Shown here: positions 12,096-23,336 of the stretch, piece after piece
Layout of the letters: the number at the start of each line of letters is the position of its first letter
How positions within the stretch are numbered: the first letter of the stretch is position 1
DNA from: Zhengitettix transpicula
Lineage: Eukaryota > Arthropoda > Insecta > Orthoptera > Tetrigidae
Direction of reading: 5' to 3'
NCBI GenBank assembly: GCA_037074705.1
Contig: CM073590.1
Location: 220,316,746 to 220,380,745 of the forward strand
DNA: 64,000 bases
The notes under the pieces: generated by a model
Told to the model about the DNA's origin: nothing
The model's database searches: none
What the model saw: only the letters and a program-made list of their open reading frames with translations
Translations under genes and position numbers: made by a program

Positions 12096-12168
12096 GAGTC
12101 GACCCGGATACGTCAGATGATAAACAAGTTAAAGTCCCAGGTTCGATTCCGGGTCAGCTCGAGATTTT
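12095..12168 (+). repeat. tRNA-like scrap, probable SINE relic
   Basis: GGTTCGATTCC at 12140-12150 is a near-perfect B box. CCC/GGG can close a T-arm around it, and GAGTCGAC at the 5' side partly pairs with GTCAGCTC at the 3' side. The D-arm and anticodon arm are not convincing, so it is not a functional tRNA gene. A decayed tRNA-derived SINE is the likeliest source. Confidence 0.4.
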
Positions 12169-13870
12169 TCCATCATGATTAATATTATCGTAAATATTGA
12201 AATCTATAATTTCTAATTGCTATTGAAAATATCATTCTCTTTCTAATAAATTAGTCGAATACCACCAAGAGAATTATTTTTCATTACAGTGGTTTCGTTG
12301 CTGTTCCATAAAAATGCCATGAAAACGAGAAAGTATTGGTCGACTGCGTCAAATGAAACAGAACAAGGAACAGCGTATCGAAATAGATTAAATATGCCAG
12401 TGTCACGTGATACAGAAAGATTATAACAACACGATCACTAATCTGAACCAGAAAAGGTCGAATTAGAGAAGTAAATCAAAATTTAGTTTAGTTTTTTACA
12501 AATGTTTGACACGTAACAAAAAATTAATATAATTACTCAAATAATATTCGCAATGTTACGATACTTACAGGTGAAGACGTCACAAATCTTTAAATTCTAA
12601 TATGTCGGAAATTATAAATTTTCAACTTACAAGTTTTATGACACATTACAGTGATATTATTCAAGCATAGCCAGAGTCTAGATTTAGATACAGTTACATG
12701 TGCATTCGGGTATCCGTTTCCCACTTTCATTTATTACGTTTTAATTACATCATTTCGTATTCCGCCGATACACGGTTCTTCATAAATTTAGATTAAAATA
12801 CCTTTAATTTTAAGAGACGTGTCAAGAAATTGTAGAACGTGAGTTTTCATAAAAAAAAGTTAATTAAATTAACCTTGAAGCAATTTCCGCGTCTTCTTAT
12901 TATTGCTACTGTCATAAATACAAGTATTTTACGACATAACCAGTATAACTAGCAAACCAGTCAAATCTATCATTTCACTAATTTTTTCAAATTTGATGAA
13001 AATGATTAAAATATAATCCTAATTGCATTTGTCGCGTGTGAAATTGAGTTTCCGTGTTAAATTTGAACTGCTGATTACGGTTTGTTGTTTTAATTATATT
13101 CCAGGTGAAACTGTGAGATACATATTCGTTTCTGGTTTGGACATCCCCGGCCTTGGCATTTGAAGTCATCTGCTGTCTGCAAAGACCAACTCTGAATCGA
13201 GTCCGTAGGGAATCGGCGTTACTTGCACGCGAAACACTGTTCAGGATCGGAGAGGAACATTACTTTCTTTAATCCGACAATACCTCTCAATAAACCTTAT
13301 TATAGTTGTTTTACTGCGAACATAAAATTTCCTGACGTTATAATTTAAGTTACACTGAAGCTGTTAACGATACTTTTATCCGTGAGACGGTTTATGCAGA
13401 TAACTTTCGACAAATATATTCATGAGACTTGATGCCATGCTTTGTAGCTGTTATCATAGTAATTCGTGGTTACTAATGTCTGGAAAGGAAATACAATTTT
13501 TATCTTATGTCATTATAAAAACCAAAAGAGTTTCAAAAAGTATTATTGAAGTACTAACAATTATCTAAATCCACCAGTAATAGAATATAAGCCAAACGTT
13601 TCAAGGAGAATTAACATATCAGTATTTATCTTACTTTTCTTTATTTTATCACTAACCATAAAACAGCTTTCTAAAATCACGAAAAATGTATTAAATAAAA
13701 GAACGTACCATATAAATGCACAAAATAGATTTGTATAATTTTAAATAATTGTTGAATATGATTTATCATTTTTTTAAATGTGTAGAATTTTATGAATCCA
13801 CATAATTTATTTGTATTTAAATTATGTATCTTTTTTCCCTATCCCAATAATTTTGTTTCTAAAATTTTTG
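12169..13870. other. AT-rich intergenic sequence
   Basis: No gene is visible. A GAAACGTTT block at about 13596-13604 (minus strand) with a CUGAUAUG upstream is a very weak relative of the hammerhead-like motif and is not counted. Confidence 0.45.
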
Positions 13871-13874
13871 CGAA

Positions 13875-14376
13875 GACTAAAGTTTCAACAAATGACCAAA
13901 TTAAATAAAATTCCTTCATTTATTTATAAAATCTATAATTGTAATATCCTATCAAAATAATTACGCACAGATTAATTACGGAGATGTGTGCATCATCTAT
14001 GACACCAAATAAACTTATTCATATTAGTACGTATGACGTCATCGCGACTGTAGTTTTAGCAAACGAATCGTAACGCAGTTCGCGATGACGTCATGATGCA
14101 GAGAATACGCACGTTTCCTTCAGTAGACACTTACAAAATAACGTCTCAACAAAATAAGAATTTGTGCAAGATAATTTTTCCATATTTTTATGTGTCAAAT
14201 TATGAAACCATTCTCATATTTTTGAGGTCGCAGTTTATTTGGTGTCATATATATATATATATATATAATTAAAAGGAATCTGTGCATAATTCTTTTTAAA
14301 CTGGTGTTAGAATCATTGAAAATAACCATAAAAGAAGGAATTTTATTTAATTTGGCCATTTGTTCAAACTTTAGTC
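13875..14376. mobile_element. MITE of ~500 bp with long inverted ends and inner TGACGTCA palindrome
   Basis: The ends are GACTAAAGTTT (from 13875) and its inverse AAACTTTAGTC (to 14376). Similarity between the arms continues inward through ACAAATG.CCAAATTAAATA and GCACAGATT to GACACCAAATAAACT, covering about 13875-14017 and 14230-14376. The core holds a second inverted pair around TGACGTCATCGCGA (14034-14041 and 14086-14093). The right arm has gained an (AT)n run at 14247-14267. There is no transposase frame, so it is non-autonomous. No clear target duplication is visible. Confidence 0.75.
14247..14267. repeat. (AT)n microsatellite within MITE arm
   Basis: A pure AT run that interrupts the right arm of the MITE; the left arm lacks it. 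It therefore expanded after insertion. Confidence 0.85.
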
Positions 14377-17300
14377 AATCCATATTTTTAACAGCCATTT
14401 GATAAGAAACTCAACAACTTAACTTAATTCGAATAACTACAGAACTATAAACCTCAGAAATATTCAACCGCATGGAAAATAAAAGAACGAATCAGAGCTA
14501 TAATGATAATTAATTTCATTTTCCAGCAAGGCAGTGACCGTTAAATGTACAAGGTTCGTTGACTACATTAAAACATAATTTTTGTAGTAATTAAAGAGAA
14601 ACTGTGAAAGTTGAAAGGCAACCAGTCACTTAATCATTTTCTTGCAACACAGGAAGTTACAGAATCTTTGTTCTGCTTTGAATTTTAATTGGGGTCTCCT
14701 TTAGCCAAATCTGATATTGATGTATCGCGCCTTTGAAGGGCTTAAGAGATGTAAACAGGCGCTGGCCCTCGCTGTCTATATGCAGATCCGGCCATTGTTT
14801 GCTCGGATGCCTAAATCCGGCCACACCATGAATTATGGAAATCTGCGAGAAAGACGTCCGTCGCCTCAAGACGCCGACAGAAAACATTCAAAGGCGATGG
14901 ACAGATGAATTGAGCGCATCGTCTTCTTTAGTTCTGACAAACTGTCGTGTTCAGACTAAACGGAAATATTGGAAGACTTGAAACGAGTAAGAAAAATTTC
15001 AACAATCAAAATTTTTTAACGACCTTGACGTGTCTGGCAAATAAAAAACATGGGTGCCTTGAGAAAAGTTCATAGTAAAAATTAAATAAGAGTCGGATAA
15101 AAAATAAGCTGGGAAAGCTTGGGAAAGAAATTATTAAACTCATTATTAATAAAATAATTATCGTATTTAGTTTCAAAATCAGCAAATTAGAAGTTTATTT
15201 AAAGTTGCGACATTTTTGAAACGTCGTTCTCGATCTTTACAGACATTTTACAGTTAATTTACTCAGAAAAATCTACTTTACTTGATAGAATTTACATTCA
15301 ATATTTAATGAGTTATATTTACAATGAAAACGTGTAGTACAAATAAAACAACCCTTCGTCCCGGCATTTGGAACCCCATAATACGTAACGTAACTATTCA
15401 TAATCACAAAATCCGCAAAGAAAGAATGAACAAAATTTTTAACATTCGTTTCTTAAAGTCATGCCTCTCAAGCACATAAAAACAGTTCGTAATCCATCAA
15501 ATATAATAAAAATTCACCCACAAGAAAAGTAGATAAATGATCTTCATTTGTTTACCTGTTTTTTTGTACAAATATACAGTACTAATTGGTTGAACTATTT
15601 TTATATGTGTAGAATTACGATTGTATTTAGTTCCTTTAATAATTCAAATTTAGTTAAAAATACTAAAATTGATATTATAAACATTGAAAAACTCAATGTA
15701 ATTTATATTGCAAAGCCTGTTTTATTTGTAAGACAGAGCGAGCTTGAAAACTAAAATCAATCACCACTTTTCCGATTTGAAAGATCCTGTACGAACAAAT
15801 TCAGATCTAACTAAACACGTTTACTGGAATAACGAAAGATTTATTGGATTAATGTGAAAATTCTTGATGAAGAGAGAAATTTATTTTCCACGAATCATGA
15901 GCAGGTAGGTCTAACAAAAATGCAATGAATGTTAAAAATTATATCCAAAAATTCAATTGAATTCATGTTTCTGGTTTATTGAGATTTAAAATTTGTCGGG
16001 TTTACAAATCATTTTCAAGTATTTTCGTGAGTGTTTTCTTAAAATTCCTTTACAAAAATATCATAAACGATACCTGATTTGGTTACTATGGATTTTTATT
16101 GCTTCTGTAGTAATACTTGTTATGGAAAAACTAATTTCACTATCAAATATGTAAACAACTGACTTTTTTTAATGTAATGCTTATCAAAACTCTACTGATA
16201 AATGGATCATATTTATAAAACTGGTGTTCAACCTGGTTACTACCCGATATTTTGCGATAATGTCTTCCCTGGAAGCAAAGTGAAGTAACTACGACTCTCA
16301 CAAACGTAAACGGCGTTTGGAAGTCACAGCGATAAGCGTAACTTACAATACTCTTATTCTGAAATTCGTTCAGCATATCGTTTTCTGGAAAATCAGAAGT
16401 CTGTCACACGTGACGCTAATCTTAAAAAATAAATTTGAACTAATAAAATAAATTCGTATAAGGTCTCATAGTTACTTCAAAAATAATTCATCATTCATCT
16501 GACTTCATATTTAAATGAAATATTATTTAATTTAAAAATAATTTATATATGTACGGAATATTTTTTTTATAATCATCCAAAAATATTAATTACCATTTCG
16601 TCTGAACAAGTACGTGCGATAATGAAAATTTAGCATGGTTTATTTTCTATTATTAATTTGTAATTGAATATTCAAAGTTATGATCTATGAAAATGAACGT
16701 AATAAATTCAATCCAGAGCTCTACTTGCAGAGAAATTCCATTATGTGTGTTTATAGATAAAATTTATTGTAACGAATGGTTACGTTAATATAAATTGTAA
16801 GTTTTTTCATTCCTACGAGAACAATAGTAATTTTTATACGTTTAAATTAAAAAAGATTACTTTAAGGAGAATAGCAATTTTAATTTTTTTCATTACATTT
16901 CCCGCATTCTATGAGCCCCGTTTTACGATAAATAATAAAAATTGAGGCGATGGCTCTCTGGGGATTAACTTCATTTTATGTGCCCATAATTTCGTCGTGA
17001 ATGTCTCTTGATACTTTTCCTTAGTTTCTACATGTAACAATTTTATATTTATAATTAAGAATACTAAAAATACCACGTGTGTAATACACGACGTTCCATT
17101 AATTCTTTATTCGTCCAGTAGATATAAATTTTTATTTGTTTAAAAGATAATTTTCAGATTTTATTGAATAACATTTTCAATGCTAACGTTTGCCACTTGT
17201 AAAATAACTTGACATATATACATTTAACAAAGTAAAATAGGTTGTTAAACACGTTTACGAATATTATTTTGTACGAAAAAGAAAAAAAATCGGAAGAATG

Positions 17301-17440
17301 ATAATAGTTTTAATTAATTATATATTTCTCTGGAAAAATCGTGCCTAAACTGTATCCAACAATTTTAAGTTTACTATATAATAATAAATATTTTTTATAA
17401 TAGTAGTACTCACTACGAAATACAACCACCATCAACAGCA
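14377..17440. other. AT-rich intergenic sequence
   Basis: About 3 kb without a recognisable gene. A less AT-rich patch at about 14690-14900 has overlapping 60-76 codon frames on opposite strands and no protein similarity I recognise. Confidence 0.5.
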
Positions 17441-17447
17441 TAATTCA

Positions 17448-17522
17448 GTTGGCTCCCAGTAGGGCTGTCATCTGAAAAACAAGAGATGATCAGTAAAAGC
17501 AGGGTTCAATCCTAACCTGATT
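17448..17522 (+). repeat. tRNA-like scrap, possible SINE relic
   Basis: GGGTTCAATCC near 17502-17512 resembles a B box. The upstream stretch around TAGGGCTGTCATC could be a degenerate D-arm region. No complete cloverleaf forms. Confidence 0.3.
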
Positions 17523-18016
17523 TCTCGTTTTCTCAAAATTGTAACAACTTGTTTTAATTTTTAATTTATAATTCACAAAAACTTTCTTAAATTATCCCGT
17601 TACTTCCATTACATTTATTTGAAATCTTGTGAACTAGCAACGCTGGACAATAATTATTCTTCCACCGTAGAACCATTATAAAAATCTATATTTTCTTGAT
17701 ACGCATCATTGTTTCACGTTTTTTATGTTCAAAAGTTATTTTAAAACATGCGTCAGACTCCTACGATTATTTTTAATTCACAGAATACTGAAGTTCGTCA
17801 GTGTCGATGCACCTCAACATCAACATGTCCACCACTACAATCAATTCAGGTGATCTTCCTATATTTGACTTTAGAAACAGTCAAAATAACCAGAGATTCA
17901 GAATTCTTCCCGAACATTGTTCTGCCAGTAGTATGCTATATGTTTTGTTACCGTCACCCAGAGTTACTGTTCGTGACTCAAATCAGTAGCCATTACGTGC
18001 TGACCTTTATAATTGA

Positions 18017-18800
18017 CTAGCTGGGTGCCCGGCGTTGCCCGAGATGTCATTTATCTATAACCCCCGATATGACTCCAATTTCGGCTGCTTTTGCGCAATT
18101 TTTATGTAACGCTACTCGAACCCTAATCATTATAATTAACTCTGAAAAATATTTCTTCAACGCAAATATCTGCCGTGTTTGCATGTTCCAAAATTTGCAC
18201 CCCGCTACCCCTGCATCTGAGGGGTAAATGCCAATTTGAATGTCGTAACTAAACACAGTGACTTCCATAACCTTTGATTTGACTCCAATCTCGGTTGTAT
18301 TCACGTTATTTTACTGTAAAGCATCTCCACCCCAAACCCGAAGGGTGTCCTTTTCACAGGGCGTAGGGGATGAAAATTGTATTCAGATAACATTGGTTGA
18401 AACACTATCAATATCTTTGACCCCTAAAAATATTTATCCGACTCAAATATCGGCTGTTTTAGTATGTTTAAATATTTCAACCCCCGCTTCTGGGGGTGGA
18501 AGACGCGTCTCACCCCGACAGTGTTTGTTTCCTGGTCGCAGAGAACACGTGTACGAAATTTGGTGAAAATTGCTCGACTGGTGTAGATTTGTATTTTATT
18601 TAGAAAACGTTTGTATGGGAAATAGAAAAGGGCTGTTTTTAGGGTTTTCCCGGAAATTATTCGATTTTTTCTCGCCTTTTAAACCTTCCCTAGACCTCCA
18701 CAAACATTTCAAGACTAAGATAAGATAAATCCGTTTAGCCGTTCTCGAGTTTTAGTGAGACTAACGAACAGCAATTCATTTTTATATATATAGATAGATA
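18017..18800 (+). repeat. Family B (RTE-like 3' region) copy, longest in window
   Basis: It starts at CTAGCTGGGTGCCCGGCG, a very widespread arthropod repeat end, and finishes in a TTTTTATATATATAGATAGAT tail near 18780-18800. Two tandem units are visible, starting near 18051 and 18262; each has the GACTCCAAT.TCGG.TG block and a later ATATC.GC.GTTT block, with a period of about 210 bp. Downstream come GTGTTTGTTTCC, GAACACGTGTACG and AATTTGGTGAAAATTG. It is non-coding. It may be the 3' end of an RTE LINE or an autonomous-partner-dependent SINE. Confidence 0.8.
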
Positions 18801-20660
18801 GACAGACCGCAGACGGCGCTATTTGTCATTAACCAGAGTGGTCCGTGATCAGTTGCTGGCGACTCGGCATGTCGATTCACTTTGGACTTTTATTACCGAA
18901 TTTCTCTTGCATCAACGACTTTGGTTAGTAAAAAAATTAGTTTAATTATCAAAACAGTCACTTTTAATAATTTTAAAATATAATTTAGAAAGTTATAATT
19001 ATTGTAAAAAATATTTCTGTTGGTGACAATTATGAACGAACAAGTCAATATACAATTTTTCATCTGAAATTTGGAGTTATTTCGCAGCATCGAATAACCA
19101 TCGGTAAAAATTTATTTCAATACATTGATTAAACCAACATATTGATCGTATTATTCTGTAATATTAATATTAATCGTCACTTGAATCTTTATCCATAGTC
19201 CACAATGATTGTTGTTCCACCATGACCACTCAGAAACCATCGATTTTGATAACTTGTGAGTCTCCGCACGTGTGAAGCTGCATCAGTAATGAGCATCAGT
19301 AATCGGTTGCTAATTCCAATATCAGACCAGTTCCGTTATTTGAGTAGATCCGATTGCGCGGACCTAACTGTTTCTCTCAGAAGTCATGATCCTGACGATG
19401 ATTGCCTCGACAGTCCTCTGCCTAGACACTTGCCAGACTCTCACCTTACATGGCACATTCTGCAGTTTTTTTTGCACTGAAACGTGTCGATTCTCCTTCA
19501 CAGTAAACCATGGAGAATTCAAACATCGATTCCAATGCAATTACGTTGACCTCTACATCACAGCAGGTCGACAAGATATAATAGCACCCACAAATAATCC
19601 TTAAAAATACGGAGGACATTCCCGTCAGATACGGAAGTATGGAAGAGAAATTTTAGTTGGCACGTGTGTTTGAAAGGCATTTATGGTGGCGAGTTCGTTC
19701 GGTTAAAAGTTCACGGGGTCACGAGCTCAATTTCCTCTCGCATTAGAAATAGGACTTGTTACGAAACCCGAAAAATAATCTTAACATTTCGTATTGTTAC
19801 GAAAATGAGGGACCAAATATCAGTACATGAAAATCTTCGAACACTATTATCTTCCCTTGTGGTGTAAATATTTCAGATAACAATGGAGTTGATGAATGGA
19901 ATGGGACAGAGAGTGGAATATACAAAAGGGCACGCTTCTGGTTGTGGTCAAAGGGCAAATGAGCTTGTTATTCCTACACTAATCATATCACTGGACGATC
20001 ATTGTTATCAGAAATGTTAGAGACAATAAAGGATTGTGGAACGTAGACTAGACAAAGAAACGTCAAGTGGCGGGAAAAGAACTTGCTGATAGAGTGTTGC
20101 AATCCACACACACACACTCACGTATACACGAATTGTGTGTGCCCGTCCTTCATGGACAACAAATTTTATGAAGAAAATGGAATTAGTACATAGACAATGA
20201 AGTATCCATTCCGAAGTTAATAATTCATTTATTAACGTTCCTCTAATACTTAACATCTTACACAAAATTCATCAGTCATGTACCTTGAGAAAGTAGAAAC
20301 ACCAACACTAAAAATTCATTTAAATAATTATAGAACTTTTTATCAGTTTTCGCGTTCAAATGGATCGAAAACCAGAAAAAGTGAACCTAAATATGTATAA
20401 TGAACCGCGTTTACTGAGAAATTAGTTCGGTACGAATTAGCCGAATCTCTGAAATAGTTTGAACTCAGGAGGAATAGTGTTCAAGTTCTTGGGCCGCAGC
20501 TCTGTTATTAATTTTTCCTGATTACTATGATCAATAATTTTCTCCGTTACAGACGTATAAAGACCATAAATATTTTTTCCCTAATAGTTATATTTATCTG
20601 ACTTCAATATAACTATAAATAATTAAAAATGACCAATTTTTAAACATATTTTAATAACAT
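18801..20660. other. Mixed intergenic sequence
   Basis: Less AT-rich patches at about 19200-19560 and 19650-19950 hold short frames only. No protein family is recognised and no repeat ends are visible. Confidence 0.45.
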
Positions 20661-20715
20661 AAAAATCAACACGACGTTTCGTTTACAATCTAAGACATCA
20701 TCAGGTGTACAATGT
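20660..20715 (-). mobile_element. Hammerhead-like motif, near-complete core
   Basis: On the minus strand the order is ACAC, CUGAUGA (20704-20698), a 17 nt spacer whose ends can pair with one mismatch, GAAAC (20680-20676), GUC (20675-20673), GUGU. ACAC and GUGU (minus-strand copies of 20708-20705 and 20672-20669) pair as a 4 bp stem I. The box, the GAAA and the GUC triplet are all canonical. One extra base between the box and stem II differs from classical hammerheads. No opposite arm is obvious. Confidence 0.6.
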
Positions 20716-21044
20716 ATTTGGTGTATTATATGTTATGTAAATAATTTTTGGAAGTATGTGCCGGCCATGTTGTATCACAATTGCCAGTTGTAACCGTCAA
20801 ATAAATTCCTGACAAACTATATTCCTTTATTTTTTCCATTGTTTCATGAAAACAATAACACCAAATGGCGTACAACGATTTTTTTCTTAAATTTTTTAAC
20901 TGCGCCGTGGTTTAGATTTTGGCTAGTACTTTTCAATTTTTTTCCCACGCAACGAAAATGTTGGAGAAACGGCAACACAGCTGACTGCTCGCGGAAACCG
21001 ACACGATGTAAATTTTCGCAGAAACTAGATTTCTAATGGCGGTT

Positions 21045-21360
21045 AATGCTAACAGGGTAACACTGTATTCGAAACTTGGGCTAATGTGATTTGCAATCCG
21101 AGGAGCTGCGACGCCACAAGTAATAACCCCGGGGCGACGCTCTTGCCTTCAAATCGAGTTAACAGCACGCCGAGCAATTAGCAAATTATTACGGACAATA
21201 AGTTTTAATATGTAACCGCGTCAAGTCCGACTAACGAACTGCGACTATGAGTAGGAACGCGTCACTCACGTCCAACTTAACCACAGTTACGAGCTGGAGA
21301 GGACACTTGTTTCTCAGATGTCGGGAACGCTCGTGTACTCGTCCCCACAACGGCGGTGGA
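21045..21360. promoter_or_regulatory. GC-rich island, candidate conserved element
   Basis: About 300 bp with many CpGs and balanced composition, including GACGCC, CCCCGGGGCGACGC and CAATTAGCAAATTATTA. It has no continuous open frame. The shape is that of a conserved non-coding element, but conservation cannot be tested here. Confidence 0.3.
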
Positions 21361-22030
21361 AATAATATTCCCTATTATTTATAGTCAGCAATATCAAATT
21401 CACCAAGAACAAATATTCCCACCTCACTTTACCGGTTTATTTAAATAATTCAATTACTTTCCTTTAAGATTTAAAACAAAAATTTAATTCAGACTTTCAT
21501 TAACTCATAAAAAATTAATTATGAATCAAAGAAACCTAAGATCTTATTTCATAGGATACTCCATTTTTGATTACGGATTACATACATTGTTTTAGAATAA
21601 TTGTGTATTATAAGAAATTTGTGAGAATTACATTTAATAACCTAAAAAACTGAATATAAGAGTTTGAGCATAATGTTAGAAACCTCTGTATATAATGTAC
21701 GATGCTAGAAAATAAGAAAAATGTTTCTATCTTGATTGTTGAAATTCCTCTAAAATATTTTATGGGCCTTCATCTTCATTACAGTTTTAAAGATAAGTAG
21801 ACTTCTCACATCACTACTTTCCCCTTGGAAAGTATTAAGTGGCGATATAATCCACTGCGCCCTGTTAAATTATTAACAGACATAAGCGGGTAAATCTTAC
21901 TCAGTTATTTATGGGGGAGAAAATTTTTTATGTAGTTACAAAAATTATTCACAACTAAATAAGTATAATCACAAAAATTACCAGGCACTTAAAATTTAAT
22001 TTAATTTATGTTTCTACAATATATTAAATA
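21361..22030. other. AT-rich intergenic sequence
   Basis: No feature is recognised in this stretch. Confidence 0.5.
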
Positions 22031-22043
22031 TTCTAGGAATATA

Positions 22044-22128
22044 TTAAATGAAGATTTTGGCACTTGATACAAAATCTTCATTGAATTTTGTCATGTAATA
22101 CAAAATCTTCATTACCAAAATTCTCAAA
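22044..22128. repeat. Small cluster of AAAATCTTCATT repeats forming a hairpin
   Basis: AATGAAGATTTTG at about 22046 is inverted as CAAAATCTTCATT near 22070-22082, and the latter is repeated directly near 22102-22115. The region lies just upstream of the hammerhead-like motif at 22.15 kb and may be part of the same element. Confidence 0.55.
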
Positions 22129-22137
22129 TTAAGGTCT

Positions 22138-22190
22138 CAACTATTACCTGTTGGAGTCCAAATTAGGGACGAAACGTCGTGCTTTTATAT
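22138..22190 (+). mobile_element. Hammerhead-like motif, partly degenerate
   Basis: CUGUUGG (22148-22154) then A, a GUCC ... GGAC hairpin, GAAAC (22171-22175), GUC (22176-22178) and GUG. Its closest relative is the 44.85 kb copy, with which it shares TATTACCTG, GGAGTCC and GGACGAAAC. The box has A to U and an inserted G. Confidence 0.5.
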
Positions 22191-22975
22191 ATTTTACATT
22201 AAACTTATTATTTAAAGGCCAATATATATATATTTATTTTAGTATTTTACGTCAGTTAAAATAGAAATTTAAATATTTTCAAATATTTCCATCTCTCTTA
22301 TCAAGAAAAAAACTAAATTTACTGAAACAAGCAGCCTGAAACCTGTAAAAATCAGTAATTTTGTTAGAAAAAAATACAAAAAAATTGAAGATGTTCAGTG
22401 TTCATTGAGACGAAATCTTGACAGATTTTTATGTCGCCGTATGCACTAGTGATATTAACAACTTAATTAACGGCTTAACTGATATTCTGTTTGCGGAATT
22501 TGTAACTTTACCTAAACAACGGGAGACGATCAGATTCAATTACAAAACCAAACGCAAGTCAAATTACGGCGCTTCCTACAGTAACACACCGGAGGAATTA
22601 TATCTTAGCTGCAGAACAGAAGTTTGTTTCCAGAGAACTACGCGAAAGAGATTGTGTCGCGCAGTAACGATCATGGAACTGAAATTCGTCGATCCCACGA
22701 GGAATTCCCAGGATTCTGATCGACGGGCCTGCCTAATACAGTGAAACGAAAGGATTACATGAAATGTCTACTCCATTTTGTAATATTTATGAACCAAGTA
22801 GCATATTCATAGAAATTAATTGATATGCGTCCATTTGCTTGCTATCTTGAATTATGTAGGACAAAGGCAATAATTATTATAGCAGCTTTTATAATTTTGA
22901 TTAATTAAAATTACATAGTTTATTCATGGTGTTAATTTTTTCTTTCTTCTGTGTAGTAATATATTTTTTGAATTA
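22191..22975. other. Intergenic sequence with a short higher-GC patch
   Basis: A patch at about 22540-22740 is less AT-rich and has a 108-codon frame on the plus strand (22418-22744). The protein is not recognised and shows no domain, so I do not call it a gene. Confidence 0.4.
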
Positions 22976-22984
22976 AGGGAAAAT

Positions 22985-23065
22985 TATTTGCCGGGACAGG
23001 AATAGAATCCAGGACCCACCGGGGTATCGCGTACTAAGCGATGGTCCCGTATTCGATAGTCGATC
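22985..23065 (-). repeat. tRNA-like scrap (minus strand), possible SINE relic
   Basis: On the minus strand, ATCGCTTAGTACGCGATACC looks like an A-box/D-arm or anticodon region, and GGATTCTATTCC like a decayed B box, followed by CCCGGC. No complete cloverleaf is formed. A tRNA-derived SINE relic is the likeliest reading. Confidence 0.35.
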
Positions 23066-23285
23066 CAGTTAATACTTTTCTATCCTGAACCTTTAATTCA
23101 GCTTCATAACCTTTAGGTGCTGAGCTTCGATTATAAATCATTTCTTCTATTCTTAATATATTTTCATTTAACTATTATCTGACGTATTAATAAAAATATG
23201 TGCGGCCAATCAAGTCAGAAACAAGTTTCTTAAATGAACGGATTTAATAATTTAAAAATTTCAAATAACTGTTGAGTAAATAATA

Positions 23286-23336
23286 AAAATCACCAACGTT
23301 TCATCCCTAATTTTGGGGGAATCTTCAGGTGGTATA
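23286..23336 (-). mobile_element. Hammerhead-like motif with intact boxes and stem II
   Basis: On the minus strand: CUGAAGA (23328-23322), a 19 nt spacer with a perfect UCCC/GGGA stem, GAAAC (23302-23298), GUU, then GGUG. CAC next to the box can pair with GUG, with a 1 nt offset. A U-U pair sits where classical hammerheads have a purine-pyrimidine closing pair. Confidence 0.55.

Noticed and set aside
12095..12168. Functional tRNA gene
   Set aside because: Only the T-arm and part of the acceptor pair; the anticodon and D arms do not form.
22418..22744. 108-codon plus-strand frame
   Set aside because: No recognisable domain, no start context, no neighbouring gene signal. A chance frame is likelier.
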